Origin: Armigeres subalbatus
Lineage: Eukaryota > Arthropoda > Insecta > Diptera > Culicidae
Assembly (NCBI RefSeq): GCF_024139115.2
Contig: NC_085140.1
Span: forward strand, 295,831,293 to 295,895,292
Reading direction: 5' to 3'
Length of the DNA stretch: 64,000 nucleotides
Below, one piece after another: positions 11,387 through 21,227 of this stretch (position 1 is the first letter of the stretch; each line of letters starts with the position of its first letter). The translations under genes and the position numbers were made by a program. A model generated the notes under the pieces. That model saw only the letters and a list, made by a program, of their open reading frames with translations, was not told where the DNA came from and made no database searches.

Positions 11387-11647
11387 TCTATATAATAAAT
11401 ATGAAATGGTCTGTGTTCGTATCCGCATAACTCGAAAACGGCTGGATGGATTTATTTCACTCCTTCAGCAGATATGTTCGTTATCGTTTCCGACGGGTTT
11501 ATATGATATTTCTTCATGTGAAAGTTACGAGTAGGGCTGAATAAATTATGAAAAACTAAAATTAAGATTCGTATGGAAATTTCGTTTGGGCAGTTAACAA
11601 CACGCATTTCCGCCTACTACGCAGGACAACGTCTGCCGTCAACTAGT
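11387..11647 (+). mobile_element. Non-autonomous Helitron-like element (261 bp)
   Basis: Starts TCTATATAATAAATATGAAA, contains TGGTCTGTGTTCGTATCCGC and CTCGAAAACGGCTGGA, and ends GCAGGACAACGTCTGCC...AACTAGT with flanking A and T. It is the inverted partner of 10139-10399, equal in length and clearly homologous along the whole element. It carries no coding capacity; mobilisation would need Rep/helicase supplied elsewhere. Confidence 0.65.
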
Positions 11648-11659
11648 TCAACAATAATT

Positions 11660-11860
11660 GTATTAAGCATATGCGGTATTTCGAAAAATTTCGTTTTAGG
11701 GCATTCGAAACGAAATTCCGCGGAATTTGAGTATGGCAAAATCTGTTTTTCTGATTTCGTTTCGTATCGTTAAATTTCAAAAATTTGGACTGAAAAATCG
11801 TTCTTTTAACGTAATTAAACGGAATTTCGCGAAATTTCGAAATTAATTTTTAATAATTCC
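11660..11860. repeat. Cryptic simple repeat rich in TTTCG/CGAAA
   Basis: Loose repetition of AATTTCGTTT, CGAAACGAAATT and GCGAAATTTCGAAAT on both strands. A second region of the same text, TTTCGTTTCGTTT, is at 14700-14850. Confidence 0.45.
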
Positions 11861-12944
11861 AATTTCCATATAATAAAAAAAATCGTCTGCGCCGCTGAAT
11901 AAAGTCATTCAAATTCTGCTCAATATTTTATACATATAAATTCTTCCACTAAATCTCACTACGTAATACAATTCTGTATCTTCAACAGAAACGCATTTAG
12001 CTATCAATTTGTTAATTTAAATAATATTGTTCAGTGAAGTAAAAAAAATGTTGATCTTATCGTTTTGGTATGTTATATTTTTATTTAAATTCACTGATTT
12101 GTGTATGAAATATGTAATGTATTATGAGGCGTTTGTTCGATTTGTGCTCTTCTGGTTGTGGAAACTCTTCGAAAAGCGAAATAAACCTCACTGGACTACT
12201 GAGTATTCCATTCTCCGTTGTCTTTTGAAAGTATTCAGTTTAAACAATCACTGTTTGAAAGCAATAAAATAGAGATGGTGACGTTTCAGAAGTTTTTCTG
12301 ATTTAGTAGATTGTTAGATATTTGCAGATTTAAGAATGCTCCAGATTTGAGGCATTCTCTGATATCTCATTTATTTCGGATTCTGGAACTGATTCATATC
12401 TTTCCTATTGAGATCATTGGCATGATCTACATTTCTACCTTCAAATGATTCCGCACATTATGGAAATCTATAATTTTCTCACATTTTCTAGACCCTTCAG
12501 ATCCAGATTATTCAAATGTTTCAAATTCGTACCGATTTTCTGTCACAATCGTGCCGGTGCGGTGCTTTTAACAATTAATATTTCGCAATAATCGTAAAGG
12601 TCTGCGTTCGAGTTGTTGGCATAAAATGAGTAATAGCCAAAATACTATTTTTTGTACAAAAAGCGCCTAAAGGACTATTTACCAGTATTTTTTTTGCACG
12701 TATTCTCAACCAGCAAGTTGCATACAAATGGAAATCCTGTCTTATTATTCAATATGAAATGAAAATTGACTGGATCGGACTATGAACTCAAAAGTTATGG
12801 CAAAAATACTATTTTCCATAATACATCAGAAAGTGACCGATGCCGCAGGTGGATTATAGATGGTTTTTTTTTGTGAAGAATTTTCGACTACACCACTGCA
12901 AGTATAATAAAACATAGGTTTTTAATTGCAGATTTAATTTTTTA
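11861..12944. other. Unassigned AT-rich sequence
   Basis: No element boundaries or protein families seen. The 81-codon frame at 12027-12272 is hydrophobic but lacks a family signature and is not reported as a gene. Confidence 0.25.
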
Positions 12945-13020
12945 TGGTGATTCGATTATCCGGAGGATTTGATTATCCTGAATGAAAATAAAACCGATCA
13001 CCGGATAATCGAGTCCGACC
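12945..13020. mobile_element. Possible tiny pogo/mariner-type remnant
   Basis: Ends GGTGATTCGATTATCCGG and CCGGATAATCGAGTCCGACC are imperfect inverted repeats about 76 bp apart, with TA dinucleotides at both borders. TA duplication and GATTATCCGG ends resemble pogo/Tigger-type elements. It is too short to be sure. Confidence 0.4.
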
Positions 13021-13853
13021 TATATTTGGAAGATTCTGTTTCAAATTAATTAGGTTACACTGGCGATCACCTCTTCAGAGCTACCGACTGAATAGTAACA
13101 AGGCAGTCTCAATTGAGTTGTTATATCATGCCCTAGCTTTCATTCTATAGCTAAAATCAACAAATAACCGTATTTTTTACAGAAATTTGTTCTTTATTTT
13201 GCTGAGCTGCAGAAATAACGGCTTTACAGATTCATCATGGAATTCGGAACGTTTCCGGGGCACCAGGAAATGCGAGGCAAGTAGACTGTTCCACATAACC
13301 CGGGACGTTTAGCCACTGTAAGCTAATGCCTACATGCAGATTGCGTGAAAGTGTTGCTAGAGTCAGCGCATCCCACGGATATTTTTGTTAAGGTTCAACT
13401 CTCACCGCAGCGCACCAAAGAATTTGTAAAAAAGTGATGAAACGAAAAAAGGTTTTCATCTAGCAGTCACGATTTTCGTTTATCTTCCAATGCTAACTTC
13501 ATAAAAAAAGGTGATGGATGAATAATGCCCCTCATCGCTCAGCATAAAAACTCACAACGTAAAAAAATTACTTTGAAGTAAAAAATGAATATTTCCAACA
13601 GACCTTAGTAAAATTTTTGAAAAAGTCGAGTTTTGTATTGCAATCAACTGCTTAGATCTGTTGAAAAGACCATTTTAGAAAGGGTTCAAGGATTTTTCAT
13701 GAATTTGGTCGACAATTTACCTGGAGACTTTATTTAAGATGTTAATTGAAATGGAGGGGTGGCACTTTGAATCTGTAATACTTCTCAAAATGGTGAATAG
13801 ATCCAAATTTCCAATCCAGATTTTATGGCATTTGAGTAACAATTATGTAGAAT
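13021..13853. other. Unassigned sequence
   Basis: Contains no recognised coding region or repeat. I see only ordinary AT-rich text. Confidence 0.25.
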
Positions 13854-14632
13854 AAAATCAGTAGTGATTCAGTTTCATTTCAAATGTTCGATCACTATTC
13901 TAGTTTGAATCTGGAACAAAATAGAACGAACTCACTGGTTTCCCCAACACATGTTTTTAAAATTTTCAATTAAATGAATTAATTGTAATTGCAAAGTGCA
14001 TTGATCCGAATGACGCATTCATACACCAAAATATTTGAAACTCGTGATTCATTCGTGGTTCAAATCTGCAGAAAATAGAACTGAGCGTTATGGCAGTTTT
14101 AAGTTTTTGACAGTTGACTGGTATAAAAAATGAATCTAGATCAGCTGCTGGACAAATAAATGTTTCAAATTCATATTCAAAATGAGCATAGCTGATTTTG
14201 CCCTAAGAGTCAAATCAGTAGTGATTCAGTTTCATTCCAAATTTTCGACCACTATTCTAGTTTGAATATGGAGCAAAATAGAACATACTCGCTCGTTTCC
14301 TCAGCAGTGTTCCATTAATTTTTTTTTTAATTTTCAATTTAATTAAATAATTATGTTGCGGTCCCGAAAGGTTCCGTAATTGCAAAGTGGATTGATCCGT
14401 GGATAAAATGACGCATTCATACACAAAAAAAATGGAAAAATATTTGAATCTCGTGATTCATTCGTGGTTCAAATCTGCAGAAAATAGAACTGAGCGGTAT
14501 CCCAGTTTTATTTTTTTGACAGTTGACTCATAAAACATGAATCTAGAACTGCTGCTGGGAAAATTAATGTTTCAGATTCATATTTCAACTGACAGCCCCG
14601 AACGATTTGAATCACTGCTGATTTTACTCTAA
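13854..14632. repeat. Two-copy direct tandem duplication (about 350-420 bp unit)
   Basis: Copy 1 (about 13854-14208) and copy 2 (about 14209-14632) share, in the same order, AATCAGTAGTGATTCAGTTT, CACTATTCTAGTTTGAAT, GACGCATTCATACAC, CGTGATTCATTCGTGGTTCA and GACAGTTGACT. Copy 2 has extra sequence near 14345-14400 (GTTGCGGTCCCGAAAGGTTC), which accounts for its greater length. Substitutions are scattered, so the duplication is old. Confidence 0.75.
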
Positions 14633-14699
14633 GGCCGTTACATTTAATAAAAATTATGTCCTACTTATGCCGGAAAGGTCAAGGGGGAGGTAATAAAAG

Positions 14700-14860
14700 G
14701 TAATAATTTCGTTTCGTTTGGTAAAATTTCGAATCAAATGGACCCGGATTTCGTTTCGTTTCGAAGTTCCGGAAGAAAATTTGAATTTCGTTTCGTTCCG
14801 ATCCAACAGTTGCATTTCTAATTTCATTTCGTTTCGTTTCGTCAGGAAAATTTGTGTTAT
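14700..14860. repeat. Cryptic simple repeat rich in TTTCG
   Basis: TTTCGTTTCGTTT, AATTTCGTTTCGTTCC and similar words repeat irregularly. Same family of text as 11660-11860. Confidence 0.5.
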
Positions 14861-15600
14861 CGCATACCCTTAAGGCTCAAGACTCCATCACAATGTTTTG
14901 AAAATTAATGACTGTATCGCTTGTTTGTAATAGTGAGGCAATTGGTACGGAAAAGTGCAGCAGCGATAAATAAATTTTTTTTGCAACTGGGGTGGGTGGA
15001 AATGGAGTGTTAAAAATATGCCAGCTGATCCATAATGTTGCCAGACTTGACAAAATGTTTATTTTATATCATAACACATGTTCACGGTGTATCAAATATA
15101 TGGGTTTCTACCGGTTAAAATTTTTTATACAACACTTGGAATGTAACAGAAGCTTACATAACACGTTTAAATATTTATTTTTGGTTTATTTGTTCAATCC
15201 GACAAACAGCAATGATTTTTTCCAATAAATAAATCTGGCAACGGTGAAGAGATGATTATTTTCTTGTGTATGCACACCTTTGTTTGCTTGTTGGCGTGGA
15301 CGTGGCTGGCGTATAGAGATGAGTGACGTTTAGCGCTCGGACACTAATGGGCAATTTGTCATGTGTAAAAACATGTTTGTTTTTCTTCTGCTCATAACCT
15401 CAAAAATGATCGGGTCATCACAATGATTTCAAAAGAATCAAAAAATATATGGAAATATACTCATTTTTACCCAATCTTTGCTGAGTTGCGCCATCTAGGA
15501 GTGTTTGTTTTCCTTTTATCGCCACTCACACATTCGGACGTGAGAATCTCAATACGTTGTATTGTTTGGATTGAATGAAGTTGCATCGCGTAGATTTTGT
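14861..15600. other. Unassigned sequence
   Basis: No gene or element recognised. The 78-codon frame at 14992-15228 is unsupported. Confidence 0.25.
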
Positions 15601-15833
15601 TCTCACCATTTCACGTATTGCGCTAGTGAATTTGAGTCTTCCGCATTTTATTGCATTTACAATACGGTCGTCAAATTTGTGTCTCACTTCGATTTTTGGA
15701 AAGCAGTTTTCGACAGTTTTTGGACGTGAAGTGAATTAATCGGTAGTCAAGATTGAATAAAAAGGTGAAACTCAGTTAGTGAATATGTTTTAGGAGTGAT
15801 TAAATCAAGGAAACAGTGGGAAAAGATCAAGTC

Positions 15834-16062
15834 AAGACAAAATTTTCAAAACGACTTATCTGCTTTTGTAAACAAAGATTTAAATGACGATTTGACGAAT
15901 CTGATAGCTCTCCCACGCAAACCAACACCATCAGCAGGTAGCGGAAACCTTCACCTACCTATTGGTGGTGTTCGTTTGCGTGGGAGAGCAATCAGATTCG
16001 TCAAATCGTCGTTTGAATCTTTGTTTACAAAAGCAGATAAGTCGTTTTGAAAATTTTGTCTT
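15834..16062. mobile_element. Hairpin MITE with about 97-bp arms
   Basis: The left arm (15834-15930, AAGACAAAATTTTCAAAACG...CCAACACCA) pairs with the right arm (15965-16062, GGTGGTGTTCG...GACAAAATTTTC-type reverse complement) with few mismatches, around a 34-nt loop. The frame at 15796-16050 is simply the hairpin being translated. No target duplication could be fixed. Confidence 0.75.
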
Positions 16063-16095
16063 GAAGTGAAAAATCAAGTGCGTGTGTATGTGTTT

Positions 16096-16113
16096 ACTCC
16101 GAACGTTCGGAGT
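16096..16113. other. Perfect 18-bp palindrome
   Basis: ACTCCGAACGTTCGGAGT reads the same on both strands. It could be a dimeric transcription-factor site or chance; nothing else supports a role. Confidence 0.4.
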
Positions 16114-16822
16114 TAGTATGCGTTAGATAAAAATGCGAATGTCGGTCTAGGAAAAAAGCAGTTTTCAGCGTTTTTCCAGCAATTCCTCAGTAATTGTTAG
16201 TTTGGATAAGTGAAAAATCAATATGAAAATGTAATGAATATGCAATGATTGAGGTAAGTCGGCAAATAGCCCCAAAATATTGAATTTAGTTCAAAACTTC
16301 ATTAGTATTAGTGCGGATTCGAATAAAATCATCGTCATCATCGAATTGATTACGGTTTATAGAGCCTTAAATTGTATTGAAATCTTTTGAAATTGTATTG
16401 TTGAAAGCTTTTGAAAGATTTTTTTCGAGCATTCTCCTGAGTTCGTGAAGTTTTCAAGAGATGTCTTCAGCAGTGCGCAGAAGTTTAACTTAGTACCGTG
16501 AGGGACCGAAATCCGTATAGCACCGACATCTGTCCACTTTATGATTCATGATTAAATTCAAAAAGTTTATAAATTATTAATTTGCAAACGTGTTACATTA
16601 TCATGTGTATGCTTGGTGCAATGTGTTTCTGTTTCAGAAATAGGAAATAGGCCTTAAACTTTAAATGACAAAAATTAATATCATTACGTAACCCAGCAAA
16701 AACCATATAACAAGTAGAGTCCTATAAGAAGAGTAACGCCATGTGTCACGTTCGACAGGCCTCCTGGTCGTTTGGAACTGATAAAACTACAGTGTTATAA
16801 AAAAAATTTATTTATATTTTTA
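16114..16822. other. Unassigned sequence
   Basis: Apart from the splice-donor-like site at 16253 I see no features here. Confidence 0.25.
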
Positions 16823-16967
16823 AACGGCAACTCAGTCTTACAATATCATTACAACGAGTTTATACTTTACCCGACGTTCCGACACGGGGATTGTGTCTTT
16901 TTCCCCGAGTCGAAACGTCGGGTAAATAATAAACTCTTTGTAAGAATTGTAAGACTAAGTAGCCGTT
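16823..16967. mobile_element. Hairpin MITE (about 66-bp arms)
   Basis: AACGGCAACTCAGTCTTACA...TTTACCCGACGTTCCGACAC...GGGGA (16823-16890) pairs with TCCCCGAGTCGAAACGTCGG...GTAAGACTAAGTAGCCGTT (16902-16967). Weaker similarity continues outside both arms, so the original element was probably longer. The 72-codon frame here is a by-product. Confidence 0.65.
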
Positions 16968-17019
16968 CAATAAATATACATAATATATAAATTAAGTTTT
17001 TAATCTCAGGATTCCGGTT

Positions 17020-17371
17020 AAAAAAAAATAAACTGAACTACACGCTTTCGCAGTCAAAACTGGAATGCTTTATTGAATACTATACAAAGCCTAAGTGCCC
17101 TGCTTTCGTACCTAAAACTGCTGACTTGACGCCTAGAAACGATGGTCCTCCGGTGGTCACGTAGTCGAGGTGGATATTGTTGATGTTGGGTGTCGTATTG
17201 CGTCCGTTCCACTTCGATGTTGCTGACTCCGCTGAAGCACTGACTTCTATCGGTTGTCCGGGTATTGCTGATTTGTCGTTTAAGTTCGATTGAGGTGTAT
17301 CGTGTTTAACTTTTATATTTAAATAAATATATAATACATAATAAAATAACTCATTAAAACGTACAGTCGAG
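17020..17371. other. Unassigned region with one open frame on the minus strand
   Basis: A frame on the minus strand from about 17394 to 17080 ends in a hydrophilic stretch (GQPIEVSASAESATSKWNGR) that I do not recognise. Its start lies inside the adjacent MITE, so the reported N-terminus is artificial. It may be debris from an LTR retrotransposon, but no LTR boundary could be shown. Confidence 0.2.
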
Positions 17372-17635
17372 CCACAGAGAAACAGACGTCTCACTTAGAA
17401 CAAAATACAATCAAAATCATCGTCACGAAAACATTATCGCCCAATGCACTGTCGCCCAAATGCAATGTGGGTGGACAATCAGCAACCAGGTGGCGGTAGT
17501 GAGCAAACTTCAAACACAAGCAAAACCGATGGAAGCGCTATTGGTGGCCGATCGACCACCTACAAAAAAATGAATCCGTCGTTGAAAGGATGAACGATGG
17601 AACATGCGTAGGGTGAGACGTCTGTTTCTCTGTGG
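17372..17635. mobile_element. MITE with 23-bp perfect terminal inverted repeats
   Basis: The left end begins CCACAGAGAAACAGACGTCT (17372) and the right end finishes AGACGTCTGTTTCTCTGTGG (17635); the inverted match is 23 bp without mismatch. Flanks are TCGAG and TCGAA, suggesting a short TCGA-type duplication that is one base out of register. The interior is non-coding. Confidence 0.7.
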
Positions 17636-17859
17636 TCGAAACATAAATTATGGTCCATAATTAGTTAAGATTTTATTTGTGGTGCAATTAAGATATCAAG
17701 TCATTACATAAACAGGTGTAAGGATTTCGATTCAAGAGGAGTTCATTTTATTCATATTTTGAACAAGCTTCGCATAAATAAAAGTTGAGGAATGTGTCGA
17801 ATCAGAAAAATAGAGACCCTTGTGAAGCATAACATGTAACAAGCATGTTGGTAGGATTA

Positions 17860-18665
17860 GAATTATATATTACAGTGGCGTTTTTCGAATGATGTGCTTA
17901 GATGTACAAAGTTGTTCTTTAAAGACTTTGCTCCAGATTTGTTCGAATGGCCCAAAAAAACTGGCGATCCAAAGGGTGCAAAATTCCAGTACTGAAGTAC
18001 TGAAGTACTTTCAGCAATTTCACGTATCATTCTTTTCCCAGGGTACAAGACCATCTGTGGTGTAGGCTCACCCGCAGCATTACATTCGAAAAGAGCAGTA
18101 TAGCTATCATTGTCGGAATTACTGTGCATTAAGTACACGTTCTCGATATTCTGTCCCAAACAGAATAGAACTTCTTCGGTGCAAGCTTGAATCCAGACTC
18201 GTCGAAATTGTAGATCCTCTCTGGTTGCGATGTTTCGGCTTTTCAGTCTTGATATATTCAGAACAAATGTTTAAGATCTGACCAAAGATTTCGACAAGTT
18301 TTTGTTGCCTTTTTTTATAGGAAAACCCACAAACTTGCCGAATCGTTGGGACAGATCTTAAATGATTGTTCTAAATATATCCAAACTGAAAAATCGAAAC
18401 CTCGCAAATGGATTAACATAAACAGCCGAACTCTCAATCTACTAAAGATCTTCTTTAGTTCATTGAACAAAGACATCTCAATGCCTTTCTCTTGGAGAGT
18501 TTCTACAACCTCTGTAAACCAGCAAGGATTTGGGCTTCTGTGACTATCGCCGCAGTTTTTGAGAGCTTCGTAGTGCCCTTTTCCTTTAGCCCGGGTGCCA
18601 TTCCTAGAATCGTCGGGTCTAGTTTCTGCCTGTTAAAGTCACTGATTTGGTTCACAAAATTAATA
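17860..18665 (-). pseudogene. pogo/Tigger-like (DDE_1) transposase fossil
   Basis: On the minus strand, from 18665 downward, the pieces run in the order of a pogo/Tigger transposase. They are a segment with KLSKTAAIVTEAQ, then CWFTEVVETLQEKGIEMSLF, then (after the insertion at 18227-18405) RIYNFDESGFKLAPKKFYSV with the first catalytic aspartate in NFDESGF, then a frame with ECNAAGEPTPQMVLYPGKRM. Stops and frameshifts separate them and the second catalytic half is absent. It belongs to the Tc1/mariner superfamily, CENP-B-like branch. It cannot be active, and no terminal repeats were identified. Confidence 0.65.
18227..18405. mobile_element. Hairpin MITE inserted in the transposase fossil
   Basis: The left arm (18227-18303) begins GCGATGTTTCGGCTTTTCAG and contains TTTAAGATCTGACC. 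The right arm (about 18330-18405), reversed, reads GCGAGGTTTCGATTTTTCAG and TTTAAGATCTGTCC. It interrupts the reading order of the surrounding transposase just before its NFDESGF block, so it is a later insertion. Confidence 0.65.
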
Positions 18666-18795
18666 TGTCGTAAGTCGAGTCAAGTACGAGACACTGAAGA
18701 CGACCACACAGTTGTGGTCGAAATACGTATCTGCAAAGATAACGAAAATTAACTGGTGGAATTAAATGGAGAGTGCTTAATTCGTCTTCCTTAGA
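18666..18795. mobile_element. Fragment of the CGAGACACTGAAGAC MITE family
   Basis: GTCGAGTCAAGTACGAGACA...GAAATACGTATCTGCAAAG...GTGGAATTAAATGGAGAG matches the right half of the complete palindromic element at 23055-23273. The left half is missing. Confidence 0.7.
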
Positions 18796-19309
18796 ATGTT
18801 CCTTAGAATGAATCCTTAGAATTGTCGCACACACACTTTCACTCCAACATTGCTTACAACATACCGTCCAAACAGGAAGTACTGTGGCGCGCATTGTAAA
18901 TTTCAAGCGAACAAAGATCATGGGAAAAGTACACGGTCGAACATTTTAAGCGTGAAAATGTTTCGAAAACTGTCATAGCATTTTTTGGTCTACACTGACC
19001 TCAATTGTATACAAATATGATTGTAAGGCCAGAACACGAAGCAACTCATAAGTAGGATCAGAAGCAGCATTCCGAAAATCGATTTGACAGATCCGTACAG
19101 CGGTCAAGCCATACCAGCAAGACTAAGCTCCGCCGCACGGCGAACCACGGAGCATATGCCATATTCATTAGTCTAAGTTTGAAGACTAAGGACAACTCTT
19201 TGTATAACATAAATCAGTTTAAACTGTAGTTTTCTTCCCAAGCCATTCTTTTCATTCCAGTTTTTTAGTTGCCACCCGTTATATATGTACTTGGAAGTTA
19301 GAACCGTCC
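18796..19309. other. Unassigned sequence
   Basis: No recognised coding or repeat content. Confidence 0.25.
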
Positions 19310-19560
19310 TTAGCTGTGCAGCAAGATGCGCGGCTTCGTGATCATGCGGTTAGCGACGTCAGTCGTTTAAACGCATGTGCTATGGAGTGTAGATTCGATT
19401 CCCGAAAGGAGGAAACTTTTCGTGATCGAAATATTCTCTACTGTTGCACTGGGAGTTATGTGACCAGTCCGTTGTCTCATGTGCTAGGTGTTGAGTGTTC
19501 AGCCTGTACGACCTCTGGTCGAAGACGGTTTTCCTGTCTTTTTATTATTACATAGCATGA
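19310..19560 (+). mobile_element. tRNA-derived SINE-like element (second type)
   Basis: A tRNA-like head with GCGGTTAGCGACGTCAGTCG (A-box region) and TGTAGATTCGATTCCCG (B box) is followed by a body ending TTTTCCTGTCTTTTTATTAT. Stems do not form a clean cloverleaf, so a working tRNA is unlikely. The head differs from the Feilai-type and the 52649 SINE heads. Confidence 0.5.
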
Positions 19561-19608
19561 ATTGTTTGTTTTTTTTTCACTTTAATAAAATGTCTTTTTT
19601 TTTTTCCT

Positions 19609-21095
19609 GTCGGGTACAATATCCACTGCGACCAGATATTTGATCTATTGTGGCGGGCCCCTTTTTAATGTATAGTAGAAGTCAGATAGTCTAAAACACT
19701 ATTGAAGAGTGATTTGAACTTACTGACTATGATTATTATCCCAGTAAGGTATAATTAAACGAATGAAGTTTATTGTCTTGTTGGGAGAAATTATCCAAAC
19801 ATCCGAGGGTTCAATAAAACCCTTCTCAAAAATGTTTCTTCTTCTATGAAAAAGTGCTGTACAATCACAAAGTAAATGTTCCGAAGTTTCAATCTCAAAG
19901 TTACAGAAACGACAGATATCGTCTTCCAGCTCCCCAAGTTGTTTTAAATAGTATTTACTGGTACAGTGACCTGTTATTAGCCCACTGAATGTACATAAGT
20001 CTTTTTTTGATAAGCTCAAAACCTTTTTAGTTATCGTTGCATTTGGAGTTATGAATCTCCTTGATTGTCGTGCTGTCCTTTGTATTATTCCAGATTTCAT
20101 TTATTTTCAGTTTTTCCCAGTTCTTTAGTTCCATTTTAAGAGTACATTCCGAAATGCCACAGAATGGCTCTGGACCGACAAATAGTTTGGAAGATCCTTC
20201 TCTTGCTAACAAGTCAGCTTTTTCATTACCTTCAATTCCGCAGTGCCCACGAACCCAAAATAAATTCAATGTATTATTTTGAGCCACCTGTTGGAGTGAT
20301 CGAATGCATTCCCAAACTAATCTTGATGAGCAAGTCACTGATTTCAGCGCTTTTAGCGCAGCTAAACTATCAGAAAAAATACATATATTTGCATATCTGT
20401 AGTTACGTCGTAAGCAAACAGTAGTGCACTCAATAATTGCCTGTATTACTGCTTGAAACACGGTTGACCATTTACCCATTGAAACAGATATATTTACTCC
20501 AGGGCCTGTTAGGCCAGCTCCTACACTATTATTTAATTTTGATCCATTTGTATAAAATATGACTGAGCTTGGTTGAATACTAGGTCCCTATGATTCCCAC
20601 TCAGTGCGACTAGGCTCCGTCACATTGAATAGTCGTTCAAAGTTGTATTTCGTATTCATCCAGTCTTTATGATCAAATAATGAATTTATTTTAATTTCCT
20701 TAACTATACTGAGATGACCCCTAAGATCTCTCTCGAAGAACGTTATTGTTCTCTTTAATCTTAGTGCACTTTTCTCGGCTTCTAATTGTATGAACGAATG
20801 TAAAGGTAATAGATTCAATATTGCATCAAGTGCATTAGAAGGCGTACTACGCTTAGCTCCTGTGGTGGACATAGTAGCAATTCTCTGAAGTTTTCCTAAT
20901 TTCTTCTGAATATATTTCACTTTTGTTTTTGGCCACCAGACTAGTGAAGCATATATTATTCGAGGTCTTACTATAGATGTGTAGATCCAGTGAATCATTT
21001 TAGGCTTGAGTCCCCATGTGTTGCCAATGGTTCTTTTACTTATCCATAAAGCATTTGTAGCTTTACTGATTAAAAGATCTATGTGAAATGTTTTT
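19609..21095 (-). pseudogene. Degenerate LINE: RT C-terminus, RNase H and zinc cluster
   Basis: On the minus strand the segments run in order. The end of the reverse transcriptase (around 21090-20588) holds TIGNTWGLKPKMIHWIYTSI followed by VWWPKTK. An RNase H domain (20479-20027) holds VFQAVIQAII, IFSDSLAALKAL and WVRGHCGIEGNEKADLLARE, where the usual proline of WVPGH is arginine. A C-terminal cysteine/histidine cluster CRFCNFEIETSEHLLCDC lies near 19900. Frameshifts between segments and loss of everything upstream make it dead. RNase H after the reverse transcriptase is typical of I/LOA-type LINEs. A long A-rich tail lies at about 19590-19610. Confidence 0.8.
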
Positions 21096-21227
21096 TAATC
21101 TACAGATTAAGTTCAACACCGAATTGTTTGTTGTTGTTGCGTTACATCTCTACCAAACAAAAATCTTGTAGATTGCAAAGATGTACAATTATCATGAATT
21201 TATTTAAATAAACACAACGTCATCAAA

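Larger units (their letters stand above)
15601..16252 (+). promoter_or_regulatory. Possible non-coding first exon or 5' leader
   Basis: Sequence of mixed composition ends at ATGATTGAG followed by a perfect insect splice-donor match GTAAGT (16253-16258). It contains a perfect 18-bp palindrome ACTCCGAACGTTCGGAGT (16096-16113) and is interrupted by the hairpin element at 15834-16062. No coding frame spans it and no acceptor partner was identified, so this is only a candidate leader exon on the plus strand. Confidence 0.18.

Noticed and set aside
12027..12272. An 81-codon hydrophobic frame resembling a small membrane protein
   Set aside because: AT-rich DNA gives such frames by chance; no family or start context supports it.
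17080..17394. A 104-codon minus-strand frame
   Set aside because: Its first codons lie in the inverted repeat of the MITE at 17372 and the rest has no recognised domain.
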